A DNA stretch of 64,000 nt from Granulicella sp. L46. Its GTDB lineage: Bacteria; Acidobacteriota; Terriglobia; Terriglobales; Acidobacteriaceae. The translations under genes and the position numbers were made by a program. The notes below the pieces were generated by a model. That model saw only the letters and a program-made list of their open reading frames with translations. It was not told the DNA's origin and searched no databases. Positions 34,279 through 43,819 of the stretch are shown in pieces. Positions within the stretch are counted from its first letter, which is position 1; the number at the start of each line of letters is the position of its first letter. The DNA lies in NCBI RefSeq assembly GCF_009765785.1, contig NZ_LMUT01000012.1, positions 859,288 through 923,287 of the forward strand. The letters are read 5' to 3'.

Positions 34279-35520
34279 ATGGCTCAACAAGTTTCGCAAC
34301 GATCGCGCGGGTGGATATGGCTTCTTGTCGCGTGGGCGGCAGGGATGGCGTTGGTTTTTTATATACGCAGCCAGCATTCCCTGGTGGAGGTAACGGCTGC
34401 GCGGGCGGAACCGCAGACGCTTACCCAGACGAAGTCGACGAACGGTCGAGTGGAGCCCCTGGAGAACTTCGACGGTCATGCTCCCCTGCCGGGCGTGGTG
34501 GCTAAGGTATACGTCCACCTCGGTCAGGAAGTGCCGATCGGTGGGGCGCTGGTGCGGATGGATGACACGGACGCCCGCAAAGAGCTTGCGACGGCGGAGG
34601 CTAGCCTAGCTAGCAGTCGGCTGGCGTTGCAAACAGCAGAACAGGGCGGGACGGCAGCGGAGCGGGTGGCTTCGACGGCAGATATCGACGCGGCCAAGGC
34701 GCAGGTGCAGCAGGATACTCGGTCGTTTGCGGCGCTGGAGAAGCTGCAGGCGCAGGGAGCAGCTTCGGCGAACGAGGTGGCGCAGGCGCAGCACCAATTG
34801 ACGGCTGCGCAGGCGAAGGTGAATGAGTTGCAGGCCGCGAAGGGTGCGCGGTACTCGGCCGACGACCTGCGCGCGCAGAAGGCGATGGTTGCACAGGCGC
34901 AAGCGGGAATGGACGCAGCGCAGTCGGCCTATGCGGGGGTAGATATTCATGCGCCATTTGCGGGAACAGTCTATGCCATACCGGTGACGCCGTATCAGTT
35001 TGTCCAAGGCGGTGAAACGCTGGTTCAGGTGGCAAACCTGAAGAAGTTGCAGATCAGGGCTTACTTCGACGAGCCGGAGATTGGTCAGTTGAAGGTTGGC
35101 CAGCCAGTGTCGATCGCGTGGCAGGCGAAGCCGACTGAGTTTTGGCACGGACATATTGTGGAGGTTCCGACCACGATCATCACTTACGGTGGAACGCGCA
35201 ACGTGGGAGAGTGCCTGATCAGCGTGGATGATGCTGACGGGGTGTTGTTGCCGAACACGAACGTGACGGTGTCGGTGATGGAGGTGCAGCACGAAAACGT
35301 GCTTAGCCTGCCACGCGAGGCGTTGCAGACCAAGGGGTTGAGCAATTCGGTATTCCGCATCGTCGGCGACCGACTGGTCAAGACGCCGGTGACGGTGGGT
35401 CTATCGAACAATGAGCGTTTTGAGATCACAGGCGGACTGAACAAGGGCGACCTGGTGGCTCTTGGTGCAGTGACCGAAGAGGAATTGACCGATGGTCTTC
35501 GGGTGAAGGTGCATCGCTAA
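34279..35520 (+). CDS. HlyD-family periplasmic adaptor (membrane fusion protein)
   Basis: 413 residues from the ATG at 34279 (a TTG lies two codons earlier). One N-terminal membrane helix (about 10-28), a lipoyl-like hairpin (VEPLENFDGHAPLPGVVAKV, LGQEVPIGGALVRMDD), a long coiled-coil hairpin (about 100-215, rich in Ala/Gln/Glu), then beta-barrel segments (IHAPFAGTVYAIPV, RAYFDEPEIGQLKVGQPV) and a C-terminal membrane-proximal domain. First of a three-gene unit with a TPR protein and a TolC-family protein; no pump gene is adjacent. Confidence 0.85.
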   Translation: MAQQVSQRSRGWIWLLVAWAAGMALVFYIRSQHSLVEVTAARAEPQTLTQTKSTNGRVEPLENFDGHAPLPGVVAKVYVHLGQEVPIGGALVRMDDTDARKELATAEASLASSRLALQTAEQGGTAAERVASTADIDAAKAQVQQDTRSFAALEKLQAQGAASANEVAQAQHQLTAAQAKVNELQAAKGARYSADDLRAQKAMVAQAQAGMDAAQSAYAGVDIHAPFAGTVYAIPVTPYQFVQGGETLVQVANLKKLQIRAYFDEPEIGQLKVGQPVSIAWQAKPTEFWHGHIVEVPTTIITYGGTRNVGECLISVDDADGVLLPNTNVTVSVMEVQHENVLSLPREALQTKGLSNSVFRIVGDRLVKTPVTVGLSNNERFEITGGLNKGDLVALGAVTEEELTDGLRVKVHR

Positions 35521-35525
35521 GTGAG

Positions 35526-36572
35526 ATGTCCGTGACGAGATCCATCATCGAGCCTCCGGTCCGCGAGACGATACGGCCAGCCTTGGGTTTGAACCTACTG
35601 CTCATAACTTTGCTGCTTGGCGGCGGGGCGACAGATTTGCACGCAGGATCGCGGGTGATGACCGACCGATCGGCGAGTGAACGGGCGGCGGCTGAGCGGG
35701 CGTTGATGCAGGGCCAGATCGATGAAGCGGTGGCGAGAGCTCAGCGCCTTGCAGCGGCGGATCCAAAGGATGGACAGGCGTATCTACTGCTTTGCCGCAG
35801 CTTCTATGCCGAGGCGCATGCGGAGGAGGCTATCGACGCATGCACAAGAGCGACAGAAATACTTCCCCGCAGTAGCGATGCGCAGGACTGGCTGGGGAGA
35901 GCGTATGGGATGAAGGCGGAGCGTGCGGGGCCGATTGCCGGCCTTAGTCTTGCACTGAAGGTAAGGGCGGCGTTTGAGTCGGCGGTGGCGCTAGATCCAG
36001 GAAATGGTGATGCGATCAATGATCTGGGAGAGTTCTATATCGATGCGCCGATGATTATCGGTGGTGGCCTGGATAAGTCCGCTGCGTTGGCGAACCAGGC
36101 GATGGCGCTACGGCCGCAGCCAGCGCATCGAATTCTTGCCATGACGGCGGAGAAGAAGAAGGACTATGGCACGGCCGAGCGCGAGTTTCGGGCAGCCGTT
36201 GCGGTGGCCAACCGAGCGGACGCGTGGAATGATTTGGGTGCGTTCTATCGCCGTCGTGGGGAGTATGACAAGGCGGTGGAAGCGCTGAAGCAAGGGCTTG
36301 CAGTCGATCGAGCCAAGGATGCGAGCCTAGTGGATACGGCCAGCCTTCTGGATAGGATGCATCGCGAACCGGAGCTGGCGGAGAAGGCATTGCGGGACTA
36401 CCTCGGAAGTGGTGTGAAGAGCGACGATGCTCCGGCGATCAAGGTGCATGTGATGCTTGGCAAGCTGCTGCAGAACGAGGGAGATAAGGCGGGCGCTAAG
36501 ATCGAGTTTGAGACGGCGCTGCAGATGGCGTCGCGCTACGCGCCAGCGAAGCAGGCATTGCAACAACTTTGA
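35526..36572 (+). CDS. Exported TPR protein
   Basis: 348 residues with an N-terminal hydrophobic segment (about 20-40, LNLLLITLLLGGGATDL). TPR units follow throughout: MQGQIDEAVARAQRLAAADP, EEAIDACTRATEILPRSSDA, WNDLGAFYRRRGEYDKAVEA, LLQNEGDKAGAKIEFETAL. Middle gene of the adaptor/TPR/TolC unit, 5 bp after the adaptor. Probably a periplasmic scaffold for the export assembly (inference). Confidence 0.75.
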   Translation: MSVTRSIIEPPVRETIRPALGLNLLLITLLLGGGATDLHAGSRVMTDRSASERAAAERALMQGQIDEAVARAQRLAAADPKDGQAYLLLCRSFYAEAHAEEAIDACTRATEILPRSSDAQDWLGRAYGMKAERAGPIAGLSLALKVRAAFESAVALDPGNGDAINDLGEFYIDAPMIIGGGLDKSAALANQAMALRPQPAHRILAMTAEKKKDYGTAEREFRAAVAVANRADAWNDLGAFYRRRGEYDKAVEALKQGLAVDRAKDASLVDTASLLDRMHREPELAEKALRDYLGSGVKSDDAPAIKVHVMLGKLLQNEGDKAGAKIEFETALQMASRYAPAKQALQQL

Positions 36573-36615
36573 GCTGCAGGATTGCGGTTGAGACGCAGGG
36601 TTGAGGACCGACGAA

Positions 36616-37965
36616 ATGCGGGTGCGGATGAGATGGGCGATGGGGTGGCTGATACTGACGGCGTTTGCCGCAGGCGCCTCGGCGCAGATATCGCTGGGCA
36701 CGGCGGTCGATCTCGCACTCAAGAACGATCCGAAGGTAAGGATGTCGGAAGCTGCGGTGGAGAAGGCGGAGGCGGCGCTGGAAGAGACGAAGGATGTTTA
36801 TGTACCGACGCTGAGCGCGAATGCCGGATATGGACAGGGGTTTGGTGTTCCGACAAGCTTGCCTATAGTGTTCAGCTTGACAAGCCAATCGCTCGTTTTC
36901 AGCTTCTCGCAACACGACAACATTCGGGCGGCGGCGGCGGGGCTCGCTGCAGCAAGATTTGCCTTGAAAGACGTGCGGGAGCAGGTAGAAGAGGACGTCG
37001 CGGTCACGTATCTGAACCTGGACAGTGACCGGCGAGCACTGGCAGTGATGGCGCAGGAGCATGGCGACGCGTCACGTCTTGTTACGATTGTCGAGGACCG
37101 TTTGAATGCCGGCCACGATGACCGGATGGACCTGCTCCAGGCGCAACGCAAAGCGACGCAGATTGAGTTGAACGAACTGAATCTACAGGATGAGATTGCG
37201 CAGCTCAGTGATCATCTATCGCGGCTGATCGGTTTGCCAGACGATCGGCTGACGGCGATATCCACTTCAATTCCCGCACTACCGAACGTGCAAGAGGCGG
37301 CAGATAACGGGAACGAGACAGATAGCCCTGGGGTGAAGGCGGCTCTGGCCGGCGCGAAGAGCAAGCAAGAGCTGTCCTTCGGAGTGAACCGCTATCTTCT
37401 GCGGCCGCAGATGCTTTTCGGTGTGAACTACAGCCGCATCGATACGGGTCAGAACGATTACACCCATTACTATCCGTTCCCTCCGAATGCGAGTCAGAAC
37501 GCCGTGAGTGTGTACGTTGAGTTCACGATACCGATCTACGACCGCAGGCACCAGGACGAGGCGAACGAGGCTAAGGCCGAAGCCAGTCGCGCGTACTTTG
37601 AATCAGAGGCGCAGCGCGATCAATTCCTGGAAGGTCGCAAGAAGCTTCGGCGAAGTGCTGCGGAACTGGAGAAACGTAGCAGGCTCGCAGAGATTGACCA
37701 GGATATCGCACAGGAGCAACTAAAGACGGTGCTGGCACAGCTCTCGGCGGACAGTGGGAGCTCGAGCGGGCCACAGCTGACGCCCGAGGACGAACAGAAT
37801 GCGCGGCTGAAAGAGGGCCAGCAGACGATTGATCTGCTGACTGCGCAGTTTCAGCTAAGCCAGGCGAAGGTGAACCTGCTGCGGCAGACCGGGCAGTTGG
37901 AGGAATGGCTGAAGAGTGCGGCGGCAATGTCAGAGACCGCTCCGACAGGCTCTGTAACTCATTGA
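36616..37965 (+). CDS. TolC-family outer-membrane protein
   Basis: 449 residues from the ATG at 36616 (a TTG 5 codons earlier is possible). A signal peptide (WAMGWLILTAFAAGASAQ) precedes an OEP domain: ISLGTAVDLALKNDPKVRMS, QVEEDVAVTYLNLDSDRRAL, VEDRLNAGHDDRMDLLQAQR, and a second helical hairpin around 320-430. Third gene of the adaptor/TPR/TolC unit; likely the channel for it. Confidence 0.8.
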   Translation: MRVRMRWAMGWLILTAFAAGASAQISLGTAVDLALKNDPKVRMSEAAVEKAEAALEETKDVYVPTLSANAGYGQGFGVPTSLPIVFSLTSQSLVFSFSQHDNIRAAAAGLAAARFALKDVREQVEEDVAVTYLNLDSDRRALAVMAQEHGDASRLVTIVEDRLNAGHDDRMDLLQAQRKATQIELNELNLQDEIAQLSDHLSRLIGLPDDRLTAISTSIPALPNVQEAADNGNETDSPGVKAALAGAKSKQELSFGVNRYLLRPQMLFGVNYSRIDTGQNDYTHYYPFPPNASQNAVSVYVEFTIPIYDRRHQDEANEAKAEASRAYFESEAQRDQFLEGRKKLRRSAAELEKRSRLAEIDQDIAQEQLKTVLAQLSADSGSSSGPQLTPEDEQNARLKEGQQTIDLLTAQFQLSQAKVNLLRQTGQLEEWLKSAAAMSETAPTGSVTH

Positions 37966-38081
37966 TTGCAATGAAGCACGGCTGATGGATTCGGAACCTC
38001 GCGGAGTGCCGCAGACGGAACAACAGATGCTGTTGACTCAACCTTTTTCTGGTAACAAAGTGGTAAACTAAAGGAATTATT

Positions 38082-39560
38082 ATGCCTCTTAAAACGCTTC
38101 TTCTGAACCCGCCTTCCTTTGAAAACTTTGACGGTGGCGCCAGCTCGCGCTGGCCCGCAACTCGTGAGATCGAGTCTTACTGGTATCCGGTGTGGCTGGC
38201 GTATCCGGCCGGGATGCTGGAGGGGTCCAAGCTACTCGACGCGCCGCCGCACCATGTGAGTGCGGAGGAGACGATCGAGATTGCCAAGGGATACGAGTTC
38301 CTGGTGCTGTTTACCTCGACGGTGGGCTGGTCGGGCGACCATGCATTGGCACGCGCGATCAAAAAGGCGAACCCTACGATAAAGATCTGCTTTGTCGGGC
38401 CGCCGGTGACGACAGACCCGGACCGCGCTCTGAATGAGTGCGAAGTGCTCGACTTTATCTGCCGCCGCGAGTTCGATTTTTCGGTGGTGGAGTATGCCAA
38501 TGGCAAGCCTCTGAATGAGATTCTTGGCATCAGCTACAAGGATGCGAGCGGTGTGATTCAGCACAACCCGGATCGTCCGCAGGTGGAAGACCTGGACGCG
38601 ATGCCGTGGGCGACAAAGATTTACAAGCGGGATATGGACGTAACGAAGTACAACGTGCCGTTCCTGCTGCATCCGTACATCAGCTTGTACTCGACGCGCG
38701 GATGCCCGGCGCAGTGCACCTTCTGCCTGTGGCCGCAGACGCTGAGCGGCCATGCGTGGCGCAAGCGCTCCACCGACGATGTCGCGGCGGAGATGGCTTG
38801 GGCGAAGGAGAACTTCCCCTTCGTGAAGGAATTCTTCTTTGACGACGATACATTCAATATTCAGCAGGGACGCACGATTGAGCTATGCGAGAAGCTCAAG
38901 CCGCTCGGCATCACGTGGTCTTGCACCAGCCGCGTGACAACGAGCCGCGACACGCTGAAGGCGATGAAGGAAGCTGGCTGCCGGCTGCTGATCGTTGGAT
39001 TTGAGTCTGGCGATCCGCAGATTCTGAAGAACATCAAAAAGGGTGCGACGGTTGAGCGCGCGCGGGAGTTTGTGAAGGATTGCCACGACCTCGGGCTGAT
39101 CATCCATGCGGACTTTATTCTGGGTCTGCCGGGTGAGACGAAGGAGTCGATCTGGAACACGATCAACTTCGCGAAGCAGTTGGATTGCGAGACGGTCCAG
39201 GTGTCGGTTGCACATGCGTATCCGGGCACGGAGTTCTATGACTACGCCAAGCGCAACGACTTCATCACAAACGAAAAGATGGAGGATGGCGGCGGTCATC
39301 AGATGGCGCACATCGAGTATCCGGGGCTGCCGACCGAGTACGTGATGGAGATGGTGCACAAGTTCTACGACGAGTATTACTTCCGTCCGAAGGCTGCGTT
39401 CCGCGTGGTGTGGAAGGCTGTTGTGAACCGTGATGTACCACGGCTTTATGTCGAGGCGAAGGCGTTCATGAAGCTGCGTTCGCAGCGGAACAAGGCGTCG
39501 CGGGCGAAGAAGGAAGCGAATGCGCTGAAAGCTCAGGAGAGCGTCAGCCTGAATGCATAA
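38082..39560 (+). CDS. hpnJ: Hopanoid-associated radical SAM protein HpnJ
   Basis: 492 residues. A B12-binding-like N-terminal region (about 1-190) with LLLNPPSFENFDGG and LVLFTSTVGWSGDHALARAI is followed by the radical SAM motif RGCPAQCTFCLW, Cys at about 208, 212, 215. The central barrel has EFFFDDDTFNI and GFESGDPQILKNIKKG. This is the HpnJ type. Reported work places HpnJ in making the cyclitol ether head group of bacteriohopanetetrol, after HpnI and HpnK, neither of which is in this window. A good AAGGA lies 8 nt before the ATG. Confidence 0.85.
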   Translation: MPLKTLLLNPPSFENFDGGASSRWPATREIESYWYPVWLAYPAGMLEGSKLLDAPPHHVSAEETIEIAKGYEFLVLFTSTVGWSGDHALARAIKKANPTIKICFVGPPVTTDPDRALNECEVLDFICRREFDFSVVEYANGKPLNEILGISYKDASGVIQHNPDRPQVEDLDAMPWATKIYKRDMDVTKYNVPFLLHPYISLYSTRGCPAQCTFCLWPQTLSGHAWRKRSTDDVAAEMAWAKENFPFVKEFFFDDDTFNIQQGRTIELCEKLKPLGITWSCTSRVTTSRDTLKAMKEAGCRLLIVGFESGDPQILKNIKKGATVERAREFVKDCHDLGLIIHADFILGLPGETKESIWNTINFAKQLDCETVQVSVAHAYPGTEFYDYAKRNDFITNEKMEDGGGHQMAHIEYPGLPTEYVMEMVHKFYDEYYFRPKAAFRVVWKAVVNRDVPRLYVEAKAFMKLRSQRNKASRAKKEANALKAQESVSLNA

Positions 39561-39632
39561 AGGCTTGAATTTGAGGGCGGCTGGCGAACTCTGCCAGCCG
39601 CCTTTCTCTTTGGGGCAAAGGAAGGGATCTGA

Positions 39633-40061
39633 TTGAAACACGTTCTTAAGCCATCTCAGTACGCGATTTTGGTAGCGATTATGCTGTCGGCGTCGATTGG
39701 CGATTCGTTTTTGAAGCGCGGAATGGGGCAGGTGGGCGCGGTGAATCTGCATCATCTTGGGCTGCTGTGGCATGCGCTGTTCAATCCGTATGTCGATATC
39801 GGGATCGTGTTCCTGATCGGGTTCTTCGCCGCGTATACGACGGCGTTGAGCTGGGCAGACCTGACATTTGTGATGCCCGCAACGGCGTTTGGGCCAGTGG
39901 TGATTGCGCTGATCGGGCGGTACTGGCTCCATGAGCAGTTGTCCGTTTCGCGCTGGCTAGGGATTGGGTTGATTGTGTGTGCCGTGGGATTTGTGGCAGG
40001 TGGGCCGTCGCGGACCGAACATCCGGAGCTGGACCAGATGGATGCAGGGGCGAGCCGATGA
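39633..40061 (+). CDS. Half-size DMT/EamA-type permease, first of a pair
   Basis: 142 residues from a TTG preceded by AGGAAGGG (8 nt). Four membrane helices: about 10-28, 50-72, 75-97, 100-120. WLHEQLSVSRWLGIGLIVCAVGFVAGG is the typical C-terminal DMT element. With the next gene it reconstitutes the eight-helix arrangement of a normal DMT protein. It overlaps that gene by 4 bp (ATGA). Located after hpnJ, so possibly a lipid-linked or sugar-phosphate exporter; the substrate is unknown. Confidence 0.7.
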   Translation: MKHVLKPSQYAILVAIMLSASIGDSFLKRGMGQVGAVNLHHLGLLWHALFNPYVDIGIVFLIGFFAAYTTALSWADLTFVMPATAFGPVVIALIGRYWLHEQLSVSRWLGIGLIVCAVGFVAGGPSRTEHPELDQMDAGASR

Positions 40062-40447
40062 CGCTCTCGCCGTTCGTACATCAGTGGAGCGCGATCGCGT
40101 TCGTCGCAGCACTGGCAGTTGTGGGTGAGGTGATGATCGCCTCGGGTATGCGGCAGCTTGGAGACCTCGATGACATTCGCGCCACGCGCAATTTGTTGGG
40201 GACAATTGCAGCCGTTCTGACGAATGCTCGATTTGTGATTGGCGCACTGTGCATGGCGCTGAACTTCTTCTCGATGTTGTTCGCACTGAGCATCGCGGAG
40301 CTGTCCTTGGCAGCCCCGGCGATTGGAGCCCTGACGTATATAGGCAATGCGGTAGCAGCAAAGCTCTTCCTGCGCGAGAGGGTGGATCGGCGGCGGTGGC
40401 TGGCGACAATGTGCGTGGTGGTGGGTGTGATCTTGCTGGCGCGCTAA
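40058..40447 (+). CDS. Half-size DMT/EamA-type permease, second of a pair
   Basis: 129 residues from the ATG at 40058, inside the previous stop region (ATGA). Four membrane helices, ending LFLRERVDRRRWLATMCVVVGVILLAR. Small-multidrug-resistance or ArnE/ArnF-like heterodimers are the closest layout. The 3' end overlaps the convergent hpnE stop by 4 bp. Confidence 0.7.
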   Translation: MTLSPFVHQWSAIAFVAALAVVGEVMIASGMRQLGDLDDIRATRNLLGTIAAVLTNARFVIGALCMALNFFSMLFALSIAELSLAAPAIGALTYIGNAVAAKLFLRERVDRRRWLATMCVVVGVILLAR

Positions 40448-41877
40448 CGACTGAAAAGCTTCATGAGGCCGGCGGGGGGTAGGGGCGGCGTGAGGAAGGT
40501 GGCGGTATTGCCGGTGGAGCGTGCGATCGCTTCAGCAGCGAGACGGCCACTGCGGACGGCGCCTTCCATGGTGGAGGGCCAACCGGAAAGTGTCCAATCG
40601 CCGGCGAGATAGAGGTTGTCCCCGGGCGCGTCGGGGGTGGGACGAAAGCGGTCGAGACCGGGAGTCACGGAGAAGGTGGCGCGGGCCTCCTTGAGGACGC
40701 CGGACTTGAGGAGCTTGGCCTCGCGGACGGTTGGGAAGAAGCGAGCGAGCTCGACGAGAGCGAAGGCGAGAATCTGTTCGGAGGTCTGGCGGAGTTCTGA
40801 GAACGAGGCGCTGATGACGAGCTCGAGATATTGGCCTTGGGGTGCATCGGCTGTTTCGAGGCGGCGGATGAGGGTTTTGTTGAACATCCACTGGATGCGG
40901 GTGTCGAGCAGGGCGGCGTGCTCGAGGTCGGTGACGGGGCGATCGAACCAGAGGTGAACGGTGGTGATCGGGGCGTGGGTGAAGTGGGAGAGCAAAGGCT
41001 CGATGCGCTGGCGCGGCGCAGAGGTTTCGGGGAGCGTGGCGAGGAGGCGGGCAGTCTGCTCAAAGGGGAGGGCGAGGAGGAGAGTGGGCGCGTGGTGGCG
41101 GTCGCCGTTGGAGGCAGTGACTTGCCAGAGGCCGCTGGGGAGATGGTCGATGCTGTCGATGCTGGTGCGCGCGTGGAGGTTAGTTCCCTGCTGAACGGCC
41201 AGGTGAGCGACGGAGGCATAGAAGTCAGAGAGTGGCTGCGAAGGGATGCCGAGGCGGCCACCGGCGGCGGATTTGAGGAAGGACTCGTGGAAGACCTGGC
41301 CGGCGTAGCGGGTGGAACAGCGATCGAATGTGTCGTTGAGCGTGCCGACGATGATGGGCTCCCAGAAGTGGCGGATGGCTCGTTCGGTTTGGCGCGTGCG
41401 CTGGAGCCAGGCGGAGAAGGGTTGGTCGTCGCCGGTGGGATAGGAGCGGAGGAAGTCGAGGAGGCCGAGGGCGATGCGGAATTTGTCGGCCAGCGAGAGC
41501 ATGGGTGCGCGGAGGAAGCTAAACGCGGAGTGTCCGGGGGATGGAAGCCAGCCGGGGGCGATGTCGGAGCGGCGGGAGGGGGTGGAACGGGTTGAGGGTT
41601 CGAGGAAGGTGATGGTGTCGTACCAGCGGATGTGCTGGCTAGCGCCGGAGAGATTGCAGAGGTCGACTAGGTTTGTGCAGCAGCCGAGGAGAACGTGCTG
41701 GGAGTCGATGACTTCGTCGAGGGCGGGGTGCGGGTAGGAGTAGGCGCGGCCGCCGACGAAAGGCTTGCGCTCAAGGAGGGAGACTCTAGCGCCTGCGCCG
41801 GAAAGGGCTACCGCTGCAGCGAGGCCGGCAGCGCCTGCGCCGAGAATGAGGACGTCGGGGGTGGGATGTTCGCTCAT
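40444..41877 (-). CDS. hpnE: Squalene-associated FAD-dependent desaturase HpnE
   Basis: 477 residues. A Rossmann FAD signature LILGAGAAGLAAAVALSGAG opens the protein, followed by LLERKPFVGGRAYSY, and the C-terminus has DNLYLAGDWTLSGWPSTMEGAVRSGRLAAE. This is the HpnE family. Established role: reduces/desaturates hydroxysqualene to squalene, the last step of the HpnCDE route. Fourth gene of the operon, overlapping hpnD by 4 bp. Confidence 0.9.
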   Translation of the reverse strand: MSEHPTPDVLILGAGAAGLAAAVALSGAGARVSLLERKPFVGGRAYSYPHPALDEVIDSQHVLLGCCTNLVDLCNLSGASQHIRWYDTITFLEPSTRSTPSRRSDIAPGWLPSPGHSAFSFLRAPMLSLADKFRIALGLLDFLRSYPTGDDQPFSAWLQRTRQTERAIRHFWEPIIVGTLNDTFDRCSTRYAGQVFHESFLKSAAGGRLGIPSQPLSDFYASVAHLAVQQGTNLHARTSIDSIDHLPSGLWQVTASNGDRHHAPTLLLALPFEQTARLLATLPETSAPRQRIEPLLSHFTHAPITTVHLWFDRPVTDLEHAALLDTRIQWMFNKTLIRRLETADAPQGQYLELVISASFSELRQTSEQILAFALVELARFFPTVREAKLLKSGVLKEARATFSVTPGLDRFRPTPDAPGDNLYLAGDWTLSGWPSTMEGAVRSGRLAAEAIARSTGNTATFLTPPLPPAGLMKLFSR

Positions 41878-42830
41878 CCGACGATCCTTGCTTTGAAGGA
41901 TTGAAGGATGCCGAGGAAGAGGATGGCGAGCTTTTGGGAGGTGGGGACGGAGACGCGCTGCTTGAAGACGGCGGCGGGGTCCTGAGCGATGCGGTCGAGG
42001 AGTCGGTGATAGATGCGGACGAGGACGCGCATGGAGGGACGGGCGTCGGCGTCGAGAAGCGGGACGAGTTGGCCGGCGCTGCGATAGAGGGTCTGGGCAT
42101 GGAGTTCGAGCGCGCGGAGGAGAGCGAGCTCGTGGGTGCCTGGTTGGCTGCCAGCAGCGAGGGCGAGGATACGCTCAGGGGTGACGGCGTATTCGCGGAG
42201 CATGTCGGCGGGAAGGTAGATGCGGCCGCGGTCGGCGTCTTCCTTGATGTCGCGAAGGATGTTGGTGAGCTGGAAGGCAATGCCGGTGTCAATGGCAAGT
42301 TGATCGGCTCGACGGTCGGTGTAGCCGAAGATGCGAATGCAGACTAGGCCCACGACGGACGCCACGAGATAGCAGTAGTGATTCAATGCGGCGATGCTGT
42401 CGTAAATCTGGACTGTGCGAGGGGGGCCGGCAGGACTGGGGATTTCGAGCGTGTGGACGCCTCCGGGCTGGGGCTGGAGGTCGAGGGTGGTGCCGGAGAC
42501 TAGCTGCTCGAGGAGTTCGTTCGAGATGGCGAAGCGTTGCTGGGTGTCGTTTAGGGCGAGGAAGATGGGGTCGGTGGTGGGGGCGGTGCGGGAGGCGTGC
42601 CAGGTTGTGGTCCAGGTGGCCATGGCCTGGCGGCGAGCGTCGAGGGAAAGGGATTCGTCGTCGGCGAGGTCGTCGGCTTTGCGCATGAAAGCGTAGACGG
42701 CGCACATGGCGTCGGATTTGTGCTGCGGGAGGACACGGAAGGAGTAGTAGAAGTTTTTGGCTTCGCGCTTGGCGATGGCGCGGCAGGCAGTGTAGGCCGC
42801 GAGTAGTTCGGGGGATTGTGCAGCGCTCAT
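41874..42830 (-). CDS. hpnD: Presqualene diphosphate synthase HpnD
   Basis: 318 residues from the ATG at 42830; a longer frame upstream runs into hpnC and is not used. Aspartate motifs: MRKADDLADDE (first) and LRDIKEDADRGRIYLPADML (second), plus REAKNFYYSFRVLP early. This is the squalene/phytoene synthase fold of HpnD, which condenses two farnesyl diphosphates to presqualene diphosphate. It overlaps both neighbours by 4 bp. Confidence 0.9.
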   Translation of the reverse strand: MSAAQSPELLAAYTACRAIAKREAKNFYYSFRVLPQHKSDAMCAVYAFMRKADDLADDESLSLDARRQAMATWTTTWHASRTAPTTDPIFLALNDTQQRFAISNELLEQLVSGTTLDLQPQPGGVHTLEIPSPAGPPRTVQIYDSIAALNHYCYLVASVVGLVCIRIFGYTDRRADQLAIDTGIAFQLTNILRDIKEDADRGRIYLPADMLREYAVTPERILALAAGSQPGTHELALLRALELHAQTLYRSAGQLVPLLDADARPSMRVLVRIYHRLLDRIAQDPAAVFKQRVSVPTSQKLAILFLGILQSFKARIVG

Positions 42831-43819
42831 GCGGGAGTGTCCTTGTGGGAGGGCTTGAGCGATGCGGAGAGCTTTCCGACGAGCGCGCCAGCGAGGAGAC
42901 GAAGCTTGGCGGATTTGGTGACTACGGGGCGGGACTGCAGGGTGTTGTACTCCTGGGCAGCGATGGCGTCGAGGATGGCGTAGCCGCCGTTGATGAAGAG
43001 TTGCAGGGTGGAAGCGAGGTCGGGAGCGACGAGAGTGGTGATGCGCTGGCCGCGAGTGAGGCGGGCGCGGGCGTCGGCTACGAGGAACTGCATCATGGCG
43101 CGGACGTTGGCGTCGAAGTGTCGCGCGATGAGCTGGTCGTCGGTGACGTGGAAGCGCTGCATGGCGTCGGCGGGGATGTAGCGGCGGCCGCGAGCGCGGT
43201 CTTCGACGACATCCTGATAGAAATTGGCTAGCTGGAGGCCGGTGCAGATCTCGTCGGATAGCTGCATTAGTTCTTCGGAGTGATAGCCACTGACGAGGAG
43301 GACGAGGCGGCCGACGGGGTTGGCGGAGTAGCGCGAGTATTGCTCGAGGGTGGCGAGGGATTCGTGGTGGGTGTAGACCTGGTCCTGCTCGAAGGCGGAG
43401 ATTAGGTCGTCGAAGGGTTGGATGGGGAGGTTGCGCTGCGCGATGGTGGGTTGCAGGGCGACGAAGACAGGATGACGCGAGAGTTCGGGTTTGGTAAAGC
43501 ACTGGTGAAGCATGGCGCGCCAGGTGGCGAGGAGGCGCGTGGCAGTGGCCGTATCGGCTACCTCATCCCCTAGATCGTCGGAGGTGCGGCAGAAAGCGTA
43601 GACACTGTGGAAGTGAGGGCGGAGCTCGGTGGGAAGAAAGAATGTCGCGACGTGGAAGTTTTCGTAGTGTGTGGTGGTGAGGGTCTTGCACCAGGTTTGG
43701 GCTTCTGCGAGCGAGGGACGTGTGGCGGGGGTGAGATAGAGGGGCGGCGCACCAAGGAGGCGGTCGTCCAGGGCCAACGGAGATGCGAGGGTTGGCTCCG
43801 TGTTGGCGAAGGCGTTCAT
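42827..43819 (-). CDS. hpnC: Hydroxysqualene synthase HpnC
   Basis: 330 residues. HYENFHVATFFLPTELRPHF and RTSDDLGDE (first Asp motif), then ANFYQDVVEDRARGRRYIPA (second). Prenyltransferase fold of the HpnC type, which converts presqualene diphosphate to hydroxysqualene. Overlaps the dehydrogenase upstream and hpnD downstream by 4 bp each. Confidence 0.9.
   Translation of the reverse strand: MNAFANTEPTLASPLALDDRLLGAPPLYLTPATRPSLAEAQTWCKTLTTTHYENFHVATFFLPTELRPHFHSVYAFCRTSDDLGDEVADTATATRLLATWRAMLHQCFTKPELSRHPVFVALQPTIAQRNLPIQPFDDLISAFEQDQVYTHHESLATLEQYSRYSANPVGRLVLLVSGYHSEELMQLSDEICTGLQLANFYQDVVEDRARGRRYIPADAMQRFHVTDDQLIARHFDANVRAMMQFLVADARARLTRGQRITTLVAPDLASTLQLFINGGYAILDAIAAQEYNTLQSRPVVTKSAKLRLLAGALVGKLSASLKPSHKDTPA

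Noticed and set aside
37966..38081. Sigma-70 promoter before hpnJ
   Set aside because: TTGACT and TAAACT are present but 25 bp apart, too far for a confident call.
41874..43502. Long 542-codon reading frame as an extended HpnD
   Set aside because: The extra 224 codons are antisense-like, Pro/Arg-rich and overlap hpnC in another frame; the ATG at 42830 gives a normal HpnD.
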